A stretch of DNA of 64,000 nt, from assembly GCA_009649675.1 (NCBI GenBank), contig WJPL01000001.1, forward strand, positions 1,508,469 to 1,572,468, written 5' to 3'. Position 1 is the first letter of the stretch. Each line of letters begins with the position of its first letter. The notes under the pieces are model-generated. The model ran no database searches. It had not been told where the DNA came from and was given only the letters and a program-made list of their open reading frames with translations. Below are positions 1 through 8,740 of the stretch, in pieces. The translations under genes and the position numbers were made by a program. The stretch comes from Alphaproteobacteria bacterium HT1-32 (GTDB lineage: Bacteria; Pseudomonadota; Alphaproteobacteria; Rhodospirillales; HT1-32).

Positions 1-285
1 GATACCGAAATGCCGCCGGGCACTGATCTTCTGCGTCAGGCGACAGGTGACCAGCTGATTGCCGACAATCCTGAACAACTCGCGCTGTGCAGCAGCTGCC
101 CCCTCCTCGCCGTTGCCGGGAGAGACAATCCCGTAGAGCCGGACTTCAACACCACTCATGCTGAAGGTGCGCGAATCAATGATGGCCGTCGCAAAATCAC
201 GAAGTTCAGAAGCCTGCAAGGAAGCTGCGAAGCCTGATATGAATGTCAGGAGCAGCCCCAGCCAGAAGGTCTTGAATGCCGTCAT
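1..285 (-). CDS. Exported nuclease-like (SNase/TNase fold) protein, C-terminus cut by window edge
   Basis: The reading frame is open from an ATG at 285 to the window edge, about 95 residues. The first ~28 residues form a signal peptide (basic start, hydrophobic LGLLLTFISGF core, likely cleavage after LQA). The mature part matches the start of a staphylococcal-nuclease domain: 'ATAIIDSRTFSMSGVEVRLYG' resembles the family pattern ATVIDGDT...VRLYGIDAPE. The second Asp of DGD is Arg here, and the DAPE acidic residues are replaced (GIVSPG), while the Arg of VRLYG is kept. This suggests a nuclease-fold protein with lost calcium-site residues. The start overlaps the upstream permease stop (TAATG), so translation is probably coupled. 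Assignment rests on the N-terminal part only. Confidence 0.6.
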   Translation of the reverse strand, partial: MTAFKTFWLGLLLTFISGFAASLQASELRDFATAIIDSRTFSMSGVEVRLYGIVSPGNGEEGAAAAQRELFRIVGNQLVTCRLTQKISARRHFGI

Positions 286-2066
286 TACAGAGGCCAGACC
301 AGCAGGATCATGGGCGTGCCGACAGAGATCAGCAGAACTTCCAGCGGCAGCCCCATGCGCCAGTAATCGCCAAACCGGTAGCCGCCCGGGCCCATGACGA
401 GGGCGTTGTTCTGATGCCCGATCGGGGTCAGGAAGGCGCAGGAGGCACCGATGGCAACTGCCATCAGGAAAGAGTCCGGATTGACGTCCATCCCGGTTGC
501 CGTGCGCACTGCGATCGGGGCCATCAGGACGGCTGTGGCTGCATTGTTGAGCACGTCAGAGACGGTCATGGTGACGGCAAAAATCAGAATCAGGGCGAGT
601 ACCGGTGACTGTCCGATGGGTGAGCCCGCCAGTGCATTGGCGGCGAGGTCGGCAAGGCCGGTCGATTCCAGCGCGCCACCAACCGGAATCATCCCGGCCA
701 GCAACACAATGACCGGCCAGTCGACAGCGTCATACAGGTCACGGACCGGCACCACATTCATCAGAACCACCAGCAGGGCAGCGATACCCAGTGCAATAGG
801 CAGGGCGACAAGTTTCAGCGAGGCCAGCAGCACAGCCAGACCAAAGATGCCGATGGTTGCGATGGCTTTGCGACGCGCCCCCAGTGTCACCGCGCTGGCC
901 ATCAGCGGCAGAATACCGAGGCGCTTTGCCGCGCCGTCGAGGCGTTCCTGCTCACCATAGAGCAGCATCACATCACCGGATTGCAGTCTGAAATCCCGCA
1001 GACGGCCAACCTGCTGGCGGCCCTGTCGGGAGACGCCGAGGAGATGGACTTCATGACGGCTGCGGAACCGGACTGACTCGACGGTACGACCATCCAGCCG
1101 GGTCCGGGGCTGAACCACACCCTGCATCAGGTGAAGATCGTCGGACTCAAGGGCAGAACGGCCTTTTGTTTCCGTACCGCTGATTGTGAAGCCGGTTTCG
1201 GTAGCGAATTTGTCAGCCTGTTCGGCGCTGGTTTCGATCAGCAGGATGTCACCGGCAAACAGGGGCTCGCGTTTGGGGAACCCGGACAGCCGTCGCCCGC
1301 GCCGGATGATGGCAAGGCCCTGTATATCGCTTTCTTCGGCATCGGCTTCGACGTCGGCCCAGCATTTGTCGATATAGTCATTTTCCTTCGGGATCACGAA
1401 TTCAAAGATGTAGTTATCAATCTGGACCAGATCCCCGTTCTCTGCCGAGCCGCTGCGTTCCTTAGGCATCAGCCGCCAGCCGATGAGAGCGACAAACAGA
1501 ATGCCTGAGACGGCCAGCACGAACCCGACCGGGGTGAAGTCGAACATACCGAACGGCTCACCCGCGCTGACGGCACGATAGTTGGCAATGATGACGTTCG
1601 GGGGTGTGCCGATCAGGGTGATCAGGCCGCCCAGAATTGACCCGAAAGACAGGGGCATCAGAATCAGCGCAGTCCGGCGCTTTGCCGCGATGGCGGTCTG
1701 TATCGCAACCGGCATCAGCAGGGCCAGGGCACCGACATTGTTCATGAAACCGGACAACAGACCGCCAATTCCCGCCAGACCACCGATATGGGTTGTGGTT
1801 GTGCCGGTCATCGGGGTGATCAGCCGTGCCAGCATTTCGGTCACGCCGGAGTTGGACAGGGCACGGCTGAGGATCAGGACCGCCGCCACGGTAACGGTCG
1901 CCGGATGCCCGAAACCGCTGAACGCTTCCGCCGAGGGAATAAGACCAAGAACGACAGCCAGCATGAGGCCGCCAAAGGCGACCAGGTCGTACCGATATTT
2001 CCCCCACAGAAACAGGGTGAACATCAGCACGAGCAGGCCGGTAAGCATAATCTGGGGCGTCGTCAT
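285..2066 (-). CDS. SLC13/DASS-family anion permease with central TrkA-C domains
   Basis: A 593-residue inner-membrane protein. Hydrophobic segments fill residues 1-200 and about 395-593. The middle (roughly 205-385) is soluble and reads as two TrkA-C/RCK-C-like modules, as in the bacterial sulfate/dicarboxylate SLC13 branch. Two pseudo-symmetric substrate motifs are visible: LIGTPPN at 152-158 in the first half and TPIGHQNN in the last quarter. The family carries sodium-coupled sulfate, molybdate or dicarboxylate; the substrate cannot be read here. It is the first gene of a unit with the nuclease-like gene, which starts within its stop codon. The length is normal for the TrkA-C-containing subgroup. 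Confidence 0.85.
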   Translation of the reverse strand: MTTPQIMLTGLLVLMFTLFLWGKYRYDLVAFGGLMLAVVLGLIPSAEAFSGFGHPATVTVAAVLILSRALSNSGVTEMLARLITPMTGTTTTHIGGLAGIGGLLSGFMNNVGALALLMPVAIQTAIAAKRRTALILMPLSFGSILGGLITLIGTPPNVIIANYRAVSAGEPFGMFDFTPVGFVLAVSGILFVALIGWRLMPKERSGSAENGDLVQIDNYIFEFVIPKENDYIDKCWADVEADAEESDIQGLAIIRRGRRLSGFPKREPLFAGDILLIETSAEQADKFATETGFTISGTETKGRSALESDDLHLMQGVVQPRTRLDGRTVESVRFRSRHEVHLLGVSRQGRQQVGRLRDFRLQSGDVMLLYGEQERLDGAAKRLGILPLMASAVTLGARRKAIATIGIFGLAVLLASLKLVALPIALGIAALLVVLMNVVPVRDLYDAVDWPVIVLLAGMIPVGGALESTGLADLAANALAGSPIGQSPVLALILIFAVTMTVSDVLNNAATAVLMAPIAVRTATGMDVNPDSFLMAVAIGASCAFLTPIGHQNNALVMGPGGYRFGDYWRMGLPLEVLLISVGTPMILLVWPL

Positions 2067-2124
2067 GAGGCAGACCTTATCATGCCGGGAAAACAGTCAT
2101 TCGGGAGCCGGACCGGAGGATTAT

Positions 2125-2988
2125 TCAGCGCAACTGATCTCTGGCATAAGCCACCACATCACGCACCAGTTTGTCGAGGTCGGCTTTCAGCTGATCGAAA
2201 CCGGATGACTTCAGATAATTCTCTTCATCCATATACAGACGCCGGTTGATCTCGATCTGGATGCTGTGGCGGTTGGCGGCGGGGTCACTGTATTTCTGGA
2301 TCAGGGCCGCCCCCTTGTAGGGCCAGTTGATGCTGGCGTCATAGCCGGCGGATTGCAGCTGTCCGGCGACAAAGGCCGTGAATGCCGGGTCCGAGGTTGT
2401 ACCGTCCCGGTCGCTGATGACAAAGTCCGGCCGCGGTTTTCCCGCATCGTCATTCATTTTGTTGCCCATGGACTTCATGGAATGGCAATCCACATGCCAG
2501 ACGCCGCCAAAACGGTCCCGGGTCTGGTCGATCAGCTGCTTCAGGGCGGTGTGGTAGGGGGTGAAGTAGCGATCAATGCGGTCTTCGATCTCGGCGACAG
2601 TCAGCGGACGGCCATGGACCGGCTGGTCAGGCAGCGCCAGGGTGCGGATCAGGCCAAACCCCTTCGCACTTTTGTCAGTCGGGTTGAGGCCACGTGTCCA
2701 GTTGCCGTCAATCATCGCCGGATCAATGTCATCCTCGGAGCGGTTGGCGTCGATGAACATGCGCGGAAAATGGGCTGCCAGCAGGGCCGCCCCTTCGGCA
2801 GGTCCGGCACTGAACAGCTCATCGACGAACATGTCGACGCCGGTTCGCAGGGCATGGAGCGAGGCAACATATTCGAATTCCGGCGGCAGGACCTCACCGC
2901 TGTGAGGGCTGTCGAACACCACAGGAGCAGGGTCGCCTGTCGGTTCCTGCAGATAAAGCACGCCGGGTATTTCTGTCTTTCTGCTCAT
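2125..2988 (-). CDS. N-formylglutamate amidohydrolase family protein
   Basis: 287 residues, close to full length for the family that hydrolyses N-formyl-L-glutamate to formate and glutamate in some histidine-degradation routes. The family motif DSPHSG is at 26-31, followed by FIDANRSEDDID at about 78-89 and a metal-binding-like WHVDCHSM at 164-171. No hutU, hutH or hutI gene is nearby, so a dedicated histidine pathway is not shown; many alphaproteobacteria carry solitary copies that may act on other N-formyl or N-acyl amino acids. It is divergent from the photolyase gene with about 70 bp between them. The cytoplasmic location is inferred from the lack of a signal peptide. Confidence 0.8.
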   Translation of the reverse strand: MSRKTEIPGVLYLQEPTGDPAPVVFDSPHSGEVLPPEFEYVASLHALRTGVDMFVDELFSAGPAEGAALLAAHFPRMFIDANRSEDDIDPAMIDGNWTRGLNPTDKSAKGFGLIRTLALPDQPVHGRPLTVAEIEDRIDRYFTPYHTALKQLIDQTRDRFGGVWHVDCHSMKSMGNKMNDDAGKPRPDFVISDRDGTTSDPAFTAFVAGQLQSAGYDASINWPYKGAALIQKYSDPAANRHSIQIEINRRLYMDEENYLKSSGFDQLKADLDKLVRDVVAYARDQLR

Positions 2989-3058
2989 GTCGCTGTTCTC
3001 GTTTCCATGCTGGTGATTCGTCGTTGGATTCGCATCACCCTGTTACCAGATAAACCGA

Positions 3059-4603
3059 ATGGGTATACAGATCGTATGGTACAAACGCGACCTTCGCATC
3101 ACCGATCATGCGCCGCTTGCCGAAGCATCGCGACGCGGGCCGGTTTTGCCGCTTTATGTGGTCGAGCCGGACTACTGGCAGCTGCCGGACACATCTGACC
3201 GGCAGTGGCAGTTTACCCGCGATTGCCTGTCCGGCCTCCGCAAAGATCTCGCCGGACTCGGGCTGACCCTGATCATCCGGCAGGGTGATATCATCCGGGT
3301 TCTGGAGGAGTTGCGGGCAAAACAGCCGGTCGACACGATCTGGGCGCATGAAGAGACCGGCAATGCCTGGACTTACGCCCGCGACCGGCAGGTTATTGCC
3401 TGGTGCCGGGCGACGGGTATCCGGTTGCGGGAATGCCGTCAGTCCGGTGTTATCCGGCGGCTGAAAAACCGGGACGGCCGGGCTGCAAGCTGGAACCGTT
3501 TCATGTTTCAGCCGGTTCCGGACCTTCCCGCAGGCGTGACTCCGGCTGTGGATGTCAGCACGGACCCCTTGCCCGAAACCGTAACGTCCCGTCAGTCCGG
3601 CGCGGGGAACAGTCCGGAGAGCGGCCAGATCCAGCGCGGTGGTCGTGTCCGGGCCATAAGCTGCCTGCAGAGCTTCCTTGAATATCGCGGAGAGACCTAT
3701 CGCCGGTCGATGTCCGGACCACTGGAAGGTGCTGAGGCCTGTTCACGGCTCAGTCCGCATATCGCGCTGGGCAGCCTCTCGATCCGGGAAATCGTGACCG
3801 CCCTGCGGCAGCGCCAGGCGGAACTCGACGGACCGGGTAACACAGCCTGGAAACAGTCGCTGTCTTCGTTTTCCAGCCGGCTGGCCTGGCATTGCCACTT
3901 TATCCAGAAACTGGAGGATGAACCGTCGATTGAATTCAGGGATATGCATCCGGCCTATCGCGGTCTGCGCCAGACAGATCCAGTCCGCCTGCAACGCTTT
4001 GCAGCCGGTGAGACCGGATATCCGTTTGTCGATGCCTGCCTCCGGTCACTGCGGCAGACCGGCTGGATCAATTTTCGGATGCGGGCCATGCTGGCCTCTT
4101 TTGCAACACATCACCTCTGGATGCACTGGCAGGAGCCGGGATTTGTTCTGGGGCGCTGGTTTACCGACTATGAACCGGGTATCCACTGGTCGCAGATGCA
4201 AATGCAATCCGGCTCGACCGGCATCAACACCATCCGCATCTACAATCCGGTGAAGCAGTCCCGGGAACAGGATCCGGAAGGCCGTTTCATCCGCCGCTGG
4301 GTGCCCGAACTGGAAAGCCTGCCGGCGGAAGACCTGCATGAACCATGGCTTGCCTCTCCGCTGATTCTGGCCAGTGCCGGTTTTCGTCCGGGTATTTCCT
4401 ACCCTGCTCCCGTCGTCGATCTGCAACAGGCGGCGCGAGAGGCCAGAGACAGGCTTTACGCGGTCCGGCGGGGCCGCGACTTCTTTGATGAAGCCGGGGC
4501 CATTCAGGCCAAGCATGGCAGCCGCAAAAGCCGTACATCGTCGCAGGCGAAACGAAAACGCACACCCCCGCCGAACCCCCGTCAGACAGAGTTCAAGCTC
4601 TGA
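3059..4603 (+). CDS. Photolyase/cryptochrome family flavoprotein
   Basis: 514 residues. The N-terminal Rossmann antenna domain starts with [12 protein letters not shown] (6-17). The C-terminal all-helical FAD domain holds [15 protein letters not shown] (230-244), [13 protein letters not shown] (319-331), [11 protein letters not shown] (338-348) and RIYNPVKQ (393-400), all class-typical of light-driven cyclobutane-dimer repair. Where E. coli PhrB has WQW (part of the electron-transfer Trp chain), this protein reads SQM next to a W at 377, so the chain may be rearranged. The last ~40 residues are a basic, Pro/Lys-rich tail that could touch DNA. It overlaps the DUF2256 gene by one base. Repair versus sensory function cannot be settled from sequence. 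Confidence 0.85.
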   Translation: MGIQIVWYKRDLRITDHAPLAEASRRGPVLPLYVVEPDYWQLPDTSDRQWQFTRDCLSGLRKDLAGLGLTLIIRQGDIIRVLEELRAKQPVDTIWAHEETGNAWTYARDRQVIAWCRATGIRLRECRQSGVIRRLKNRDGRAASWNRFMFQPVPDLPAGVTPAVDVSTDPLPETVTSRQSGAGNSPESGQIQRGGRVRAISCLQSFLEYRGETYRRSMSGPLEGAEACSRLSPHIALGSLSIREIVTALRQRQAELDGPGNTAWKQSLSSFSSRLAWHCHFIQKLEDEPSIEFRDMHPAYRGLRQTDPVRLQRFAAGETGYPFVDACLRSLRQTGWINFRMRAMLASFATHHLWMHWQEPGFVLGRWFTDYEPGIHWSQMQMQSGSTGINTIRIYNPVKQSREQDPEGRFIRRWVPELESLPAEDLHEPWLASPLILASAGFRPGISYPAPVVDLQQAAREARDRLYAVRRGRDFFDEAGAIQAKHGSRKSRTSSQAKRKRTPPPNPRQTEFKL

Positions 4604-4770
4604 TGCGGCGGGGCACGAAAGGAAATGGCAAGGTGGTCCGGAAAGCCGATTTGCCAAGAAAGCCCTGTGTTGCTTGCGGTCTCCCGATTGTCTGGCGTAA
4701 GAAGTGGGCACGCGACTGGGACAGTGTGCGTTACTGTTCCGAGCGCTGCCGGCGGTCTGTAAAGCCCTGA
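4603..4770 (+). CDS. DUF2256 small zinc-finger-like protein (55 aa)
   Basis: The ATG at 4603 shares its A with the photolyase TGA stop (TGATG), so translation is coupled. The 55-residue product is strongly basic and carries two Cys pairs, CVACG and the later YCSERCRRS, spaced around WRKKWARDWDSVRY. That arrangement is the DUF2256 signature, a short probable zinc-binding family of unknown function. From general knowledge, DUF2256 genes are often found beside photolyase or cryptochrome genes, and this pairing fits. The overlap suggests a role with the photolyase, for example in DNA contact or stability, but that is inference. Confidence 0.85.
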   Translation: MRRGTKGNGKVVRKADLPRKPCVACGLPIVWRKKWARDWDSVRYCSERCRRSVKP

Positions 4771-4806
4771 GCATCGCCGGGACCGGGTTTTCAGCGGGGA
4801 TGACTT

Positions 4807-5445
4807 TTGGCAGACGACAATTTTATCACACGAATGCGGCGAGGATATCAGAGCTTCAAAGGCCCTGAATTTGCCGAAGTTCATGAGCGTTATGCGCAGC
4901 TTGCACAGATTGGACAATCACCCAAGGCGGTGGTCATCGCCTGTAGTGATTCACGGGTCAATCCGACCCTGATCACCCAGGCGGAGCCGGGCGAGCTGTT
5001 TCTGATCCGCAATGTGGCGAATATTGCGCCGCCCTATAACCCGGATGGCGGTTATCACGGCACCAGCGCGGCCCTGGAATTTGCCATCTGCGGTCTTGGT
5101 ATCCGGAATGTCATTATTCTGGGTCACGCCAAATGCGGCGGGGTCCGTGCCCTGATTGAAGATCAGCGGGGGGCAACCGATGTCGGGGAGTTTATCCCGC
5201 AATGGATCAGCATTGCCCGTGATGCCTATCAGCGGGTTGCCGGCAGCTGTTGTTCTGCTGAGGAAGTCGCACCGGAGGTCGAACGGGAAGTTGTCCGGCT
5301 GTCGCTGGCCAATCTCCGGACGTTTCCGTGGATTGCCGACCGGGAAGCCGCCGGCGAGATTGCCCTGCATGGCTGGTATTTCGATATCGGGCCGTCACGG
5401 CTGCTGGCGCTGGATGAAAAAACCAACGAGTTCAGCGAAATCTGA
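4807..5445 (+). CDS. Beta-class carbonic anhydrase
   Basis: 212 residues. It interconverts CO2 and bicarbonate in the cytoplasm with a zinc held by two Cys and one His. The ligands are visible: C46 in ACSDSRV, H107 and C110 in GHAKCGG, and the catalytic dyad D48/R50. The start is a TTG at 4807; an in-frame TGA at 4801 excludes anything upstream, and GGGGA sits just ahead as a ribosome site. The ATG at 4800 is out of frame. The length is normal for the bacterial clade. It follows the photolyase/DUF2256 pair after about 36 bp and may be read from the same transcript. Confidence 0.93.
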   Translation: MADDNFITRMRRGYQSFKGPEFAEVHERYAQLAQIGQSPKAVVIACSDSRVNPTLITQAEPGELFLIRNVANIAPPYNPDGGYHGTSAALEFAICGLGIRNVIILGHAKCGGVRALIEDQRGATDVGEFIPQWISIARDAYQRVAGSCCSAEEVAPEVEREVVRLSLANLRTFPWIADREAAGEIALHGWYFDIGPSRLLALDEKTNEFSEI

Positions 5446-5493
5446 TATTCCGCCGCCGTCCTTCCGACCCTCTCCGGGGCTGCTTTGGCGTCT

Positions 5494-6561
5494 CTAGATT
5501 TTGTTATGGAAGCCGCGGAAGGCGCTGATTACCCGGTCGAGGCGGTTGTCGTCGATGTCGCGATGCAGGACGATCCGGACTACATCACCCCCGCCGACAA
5601 TGATTTCATGTCCGGCGAGATGTTCGCGTAAGTCATCGCCCCTGCCCTCAGCCAGTGTCGCGAACAGCATGTTGCTCTGTGTCCGGCGAAGGTCTGTGAC
5701 AATCCCCGGCATGTCCTGCAGCGCATCGGCAAGGATGGCGGCGCGGCGATGGTCTTCCGACAGGCTGTCGATGTTTTCTGTCAGGGCGTAAAGACCGGCA
5801 GCCGCCAGAATACCGGCCTGGCGCATACCGCCGCCCAGCATCTTGCGCAGGCGCCGTGCCCTGGCAATCAGGTCCGCCGGTCCGACCAGCACCGAGCCGA
5901 CCGGCGCGCCCAGACCTTTCGACAGGCAGATCGACACCGTATCGGCGACATCTGCGATTTCCCGGGGCGCACAGCCCAGCGCAACAGCCGCGTTGAACAG
6001 CCGGGCGCCGTCCATATGCACCGCCATCCCGGCGGCTCTGGCAGGTGCGGCAGAGGCGGCCAGTACGGCCGGAGACAGCACCATGCCGGAGACCGTATTC
6101 TCCAGCGACAGCAGGCGGCTGACCGGATGATGCGGGTCATCGGGCTTGATGGCGGCGGCGACATCTTCTGCGCGGATCGACCCGTCCGGCTGCACGGGCA
6201 AAATCTGGTAAACCGCGCTGCCGAGCACAGAGGCCCCGCCCGCTTCGTAGCGGAAGACGTGATAGGCGTCACCGATGATGATTTCGTCACCGCGCCCGCA
6301 ATGGGCCAGCACACCGGTGAGATTGCTCTGTGTGCCGGAAGACAGATACAGACCGGCTTCCTTGCCCATCAGGTCAGCGGCAACCTCCTCCAGCCGGGTA
6401 ACCGTGGGGTCTTCGCCATAGACATCATCACCGACAATGGCTTCGGCCATCGCGGCCCGCATGGCGTCAGAGGGCCGGGTGACAGTATCTGAACGCAGGT
6501 CAATGAACTGGCTCCGGTCCGTAATCCCGGTGTTTGCTTTTGAGCCTGCGTAAATGTTCAT
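5494..6561 (-). CDS. ltaE: Low-specificity L-threonine aldolase
   Basis: 355 residues, a PLP enzyme of fold type I that cleaves L-threonine or L-allo-threonine to glycine and acetaldehyde. The DLRSDTVTRPS start motif (21-31), DDVYGEDPT (45-53), HMDGARLFNA (182-191, with the pyridine-nitrogen Asp D184) and the PLP lysine K215 in CLSKGLGAPVG are all present. The product glycine links it metabolically to the glycine cleavage operon at 34 kb, although the two are not physically joined. It is divergent from the GST gene. Some family members act on beta-hydroxyaspartate or phenylserine instead, which sequence does not exclude. Confidence 0.87.
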   Translation of the reverse strand: MNIYAGSKANTGITDRSQFIDLRSDTVTRPSDAMRAAMAEAIVGDDVYGEDPTVTRLEEVAADLMGKEAGLYLSSGTQSNLTGVLAHCGRGDEIIIGDAYHVFRYEAGGASVLGSAVYQILPVQPDGSIRAEDVAAAIKPDDPHHPVSRLLSLENTVSGMVLSPAVLAASAAPARAAGMAVHMDGARLFNAAVALGCAPREIADVADTVSICLSKGLGAPVGSVLVGPADLIARARRLRKMLGGGMRQAGILAAAGLYALTENIDSLSEDHRRAAILADALQDMPGIVTDLRRTQSNMLFATLAEGRGDDLREHLAGHEIIVGGGDVVRIVLHRDIDDNRLDRVISAFRGFHNKI

Positions 6562-6672
6562 GTCATTCTCTTTGTTTTGAATTCGGGTAAGTTACAGGCT
6601 GGCAGATGAATTGAAAGAGCCAGCTTCGACCCCATTTACCGGATTACATGAACAGAAACAAAGGGGACAGAT

Positions 6673-7371
6673 TTGTCCGATCTTTCAGAATTTCCAATCA
6701 CCGGTCGCTGGCCAGCCCGGCATCCGGACCGTATTCAGCTTTATTCGCTGGCAACACCGAATGGTGTGAAGGTGTCGGTCATGCTGGAGGAAACCGGCCT
6801 TGCCTATGAGGCGCACAAGGTCTCCTTCGGGACGGATGATCAGATGACCCCGGAATTTCTGTCACTGAATCCGAACAACAAGATTCCCGCGATCATTGAC
6901 CCGGATGGCCCGGGCGGCAAGCCGCTGCCCTTGTTCGAAAGTGCTGCCATCCTGATTTATCTGGCGGAGAAGACGGGCAGGTTTCTGCCGGCAGACCCGG
7001 CAGCACGCTACGAAACCATTCAGTGGCTGATGTTCCAGATGGGTGGCGTCGGGCCGATGTTTGGCCAGTTCGGGCATTTCTTCAAATTTGCCGCTGACAA
7101 GATTACCGACACCTACCCGACTGAACGCTATCTCAATGAATCAAAGCGCCTGCTGGGCGTGCTTGATCAGCGTCTGGCAGACCGCAACTACATAATGGGT
7201 GATGAGTATACCATCGCCGACATTGCAATCTTCCCGTGGATCCGGGTGATGGGCGGCTTTTATGGCGCGGCGAAAGAAACCGAGCTGGAAAGCCGGACCA
7301 ACGTCACCGCCTATCTGGAACGCTGCCTTGCCCGCCCGGCGGTGCAGAAAGGCCTTGCCGTCCCGGCCTGA
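6673..7371 (+). CDS. Nu-class (YfcG/YghU/Ure2p-like) glutathione S-transferase
   Basis: 232 residues with an N-terminal thioredoxin-like half and a C-terminal helical half. The segment LYSLATPNGVKVSVMLEE (about 24-41) carries the TPNGxK motif of nu-class GSTs, which in E. coli YfcG and YghU bind GSSG/GSH and act as disulfide-bond reductases rather than classical conjugators. FESAAILIYLAEKTG gives the glutathione-binding ES pair. The start is TTG at 6673, 5 to 8 bases after a strong AGGGG site. It is convergent with the dihydroorotase homologue, with 37 bp between stops. Confidence 0.88.
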   Translation: MSDLSEFPITGRWPARHPDRIQLYSLATPNGVKVSVMLEETGLAYEAHKVSFGTDDQMTPEFLSLNPNNKIPAIIDPDGPGGKPLPLFESAAILIYLAEKTGRFLPADPAARYETIQWLMFQMGGVGPMFGQFGHFFKFAADKITDTYPTERYLNESKRLLGVLDQRLADRNYIMGDEYTIADIAIFPWIRVMGGFYGAAKETELESRTNVTAYLERCLARPAVQKGLAVPA

Positions 7372-7408
7372 CCGGGCCTGGTGACACCGAATTCAGACGG
7401 TCCCGGTT

Positions 7409-8740
7409 TCAGACGCCCTGGAACCGGACCGGCTGACCGGCAGGTTCGCCCTGCAATTCACCATCACGCATGACGACATTGCCGCGGATCACCGTTGCCA
7501 TTGGCCAGCCGCGTACCTTGCGCCCGTCGAACGGGGTCCAGCCACATTTGCTGGCGACCCAGTCATTGCTGATGGTGCGTTCCGCCTTCAGGTCGACGAT
7601 GGTCAGGTCGGCGTCATAGCCACGGGCAATACGGCCCTTGCCGGCGATGTTGTAGATACGCTGCGGGCCGGCGCTGGTCAGATCGACAAACCGCTGCAGG
7701 GTCAGGCGCCCGGCGGCGACATGATCCAGCATGATCGGCACCAGTGTCTGTACGCCCGGCATACCTGACGGGCTGGCCGGATACTTCCCGGCTTTTTCTT
7801 CGAGCGTGTGTGGTGCGTGATCGGAGCCGATGACATCGACAACGCCCTCTGCCAGAGCGCGCCACAGCCGGTCACGATGGCTGGCATCGCGGATCGGCGG
7901 GTTCATCTGGGCCAGTGACCCGAGTTCGCGATAGCAGTCAGGCGCGGTCAGCGTCAGGTGCTGCGGCGTACATTCGACGGTCGCGTAATCCTTTGCGTCT
8001 TTCAGCAGCTCCATCTCGTCGCCGGTGGTGATATGCAGCACATGCACCCGGCGGCCGGTTTTCTTTGCCAGCGCAAGAATGCGTTTGGTTGCAAGGATGG
8101 CGGTTTCGGCGTCGCGCCAGACCGGATGCATTTCCACGTCGGCACCGCCACGCACCAGTTCGAAGCGCTCCCGCAGACGGGGCTCGTCCTCGGCGTGAAT
8201 AGCCACCCGTCGAATGCCGTTCGACAGGATCGCTTCCAGCGTCTCGTCATCTTCTGCCAGCAGATCGCCGGTCGAAGACCCCATGAAGACTTTCACACCA
8301 GAGCAGCCGGGCAGCTTTTCCAGTTCGTGCAGCCGGTGCGCGTTACCGGCGGATCCGCCAATAAAAAAGGCATGGTCGGTCCAGCTTCGGCCTTTGGCAC
8401 GATCCAGCTTGTGCTGGAAATCCTCGGCAGTCAGCGTCAGCGGTGACGTGTTCGGCATTTCAAAGAAGGCGGTGACACCGCCCATTGCGGCGGCGGCGGA
8501 CCCGGTTGCCAGATCTTCCTTATGTTCCAGTCCCGGCTCGCGGAAATGGACCTGGGTATCGATCACCCCCGGCAGAACATGCAAACCCATCGCGTCGAAA
8601 GTGTGTTCGGCCTTGGCGGACCCAAGGGCACCGACGGCTTCGATGCGGCCATTGCGAATTCCGATATCAGCGGCAGCCAGCGCGCGGCCCGGCAAAACAC
8701 AGGTACCCTTGCGTACAATCAGATCAAACTTGTCGTCCAT
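7409..8740 (-). CDS. Dihydroorotase-family amidohydrolase (first metal His replaced by Gln)
   Basis: 443 residues of the class I dihydroorotase/allantoinase branch, which closes carbamoyl-aspartate to dihydroorotate. Family landmarks are present: a Lys in GVKVFMGSSTG, HVLHITTGDE, ECTPQHLTLT and GSDHAPHT. The entry motif reads DTQVHFREPG (61-70), where the usual class I DVHVHLREPG has a His at position 63; only the second His (65) remains. I believe this Gln form is common in alphaproteobacterial homologues, so it may mark a subfamily with altered metal use rather than a dead enzyme. It directly abuts the asnB-like gene and ends the glycan gene run; pyrB is not nearby. Confidence 0.78.
   Translation of the reverse strand: MDDKFDLIVRKGTCVLPGRALAAADIGIRNGRIEAVGALGSAKAEHTFDAMGLHVLPGVIDTQVHFREPGLEHKEDLATGSAAAAMGGVTAFFEMPNTSPLTLTAEDFQHKLDRAKGRSWTDHAFFIGGSAGNAHRLHELEKLPGCSGVKVFMGSSTGDLLAEDDETLEAILSNGIRRVAIHAEDEPRLRERFELVRGGADVEMHPVWRDAETAILATKRILALAKKTGRRVHVLHITTGDEMELLKDAKDYATVECTPQHLTLTAPDCYRELGSLAQMNPPIRDASHRDRLWRALAEGVVDVIGSDHAPHTLEEKAGKYPASPSGMPGVQTLVPIMLDHVAAGRLTLQRFVDLTSAGPQRIYNIAGKGRIARGYDADLTIVDLKAERTISNDWVASKCGWTPFDGRKVRGWPMATVIRGNVVMRDGELQGEPAGQPVRFQGV

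Noticed and set aside
4046-4774. 242-codon minus-strand frame across the photolyase end and DUF2256
   Set aside because: Antisense to two genes with clear motifs and a coupled overlap.
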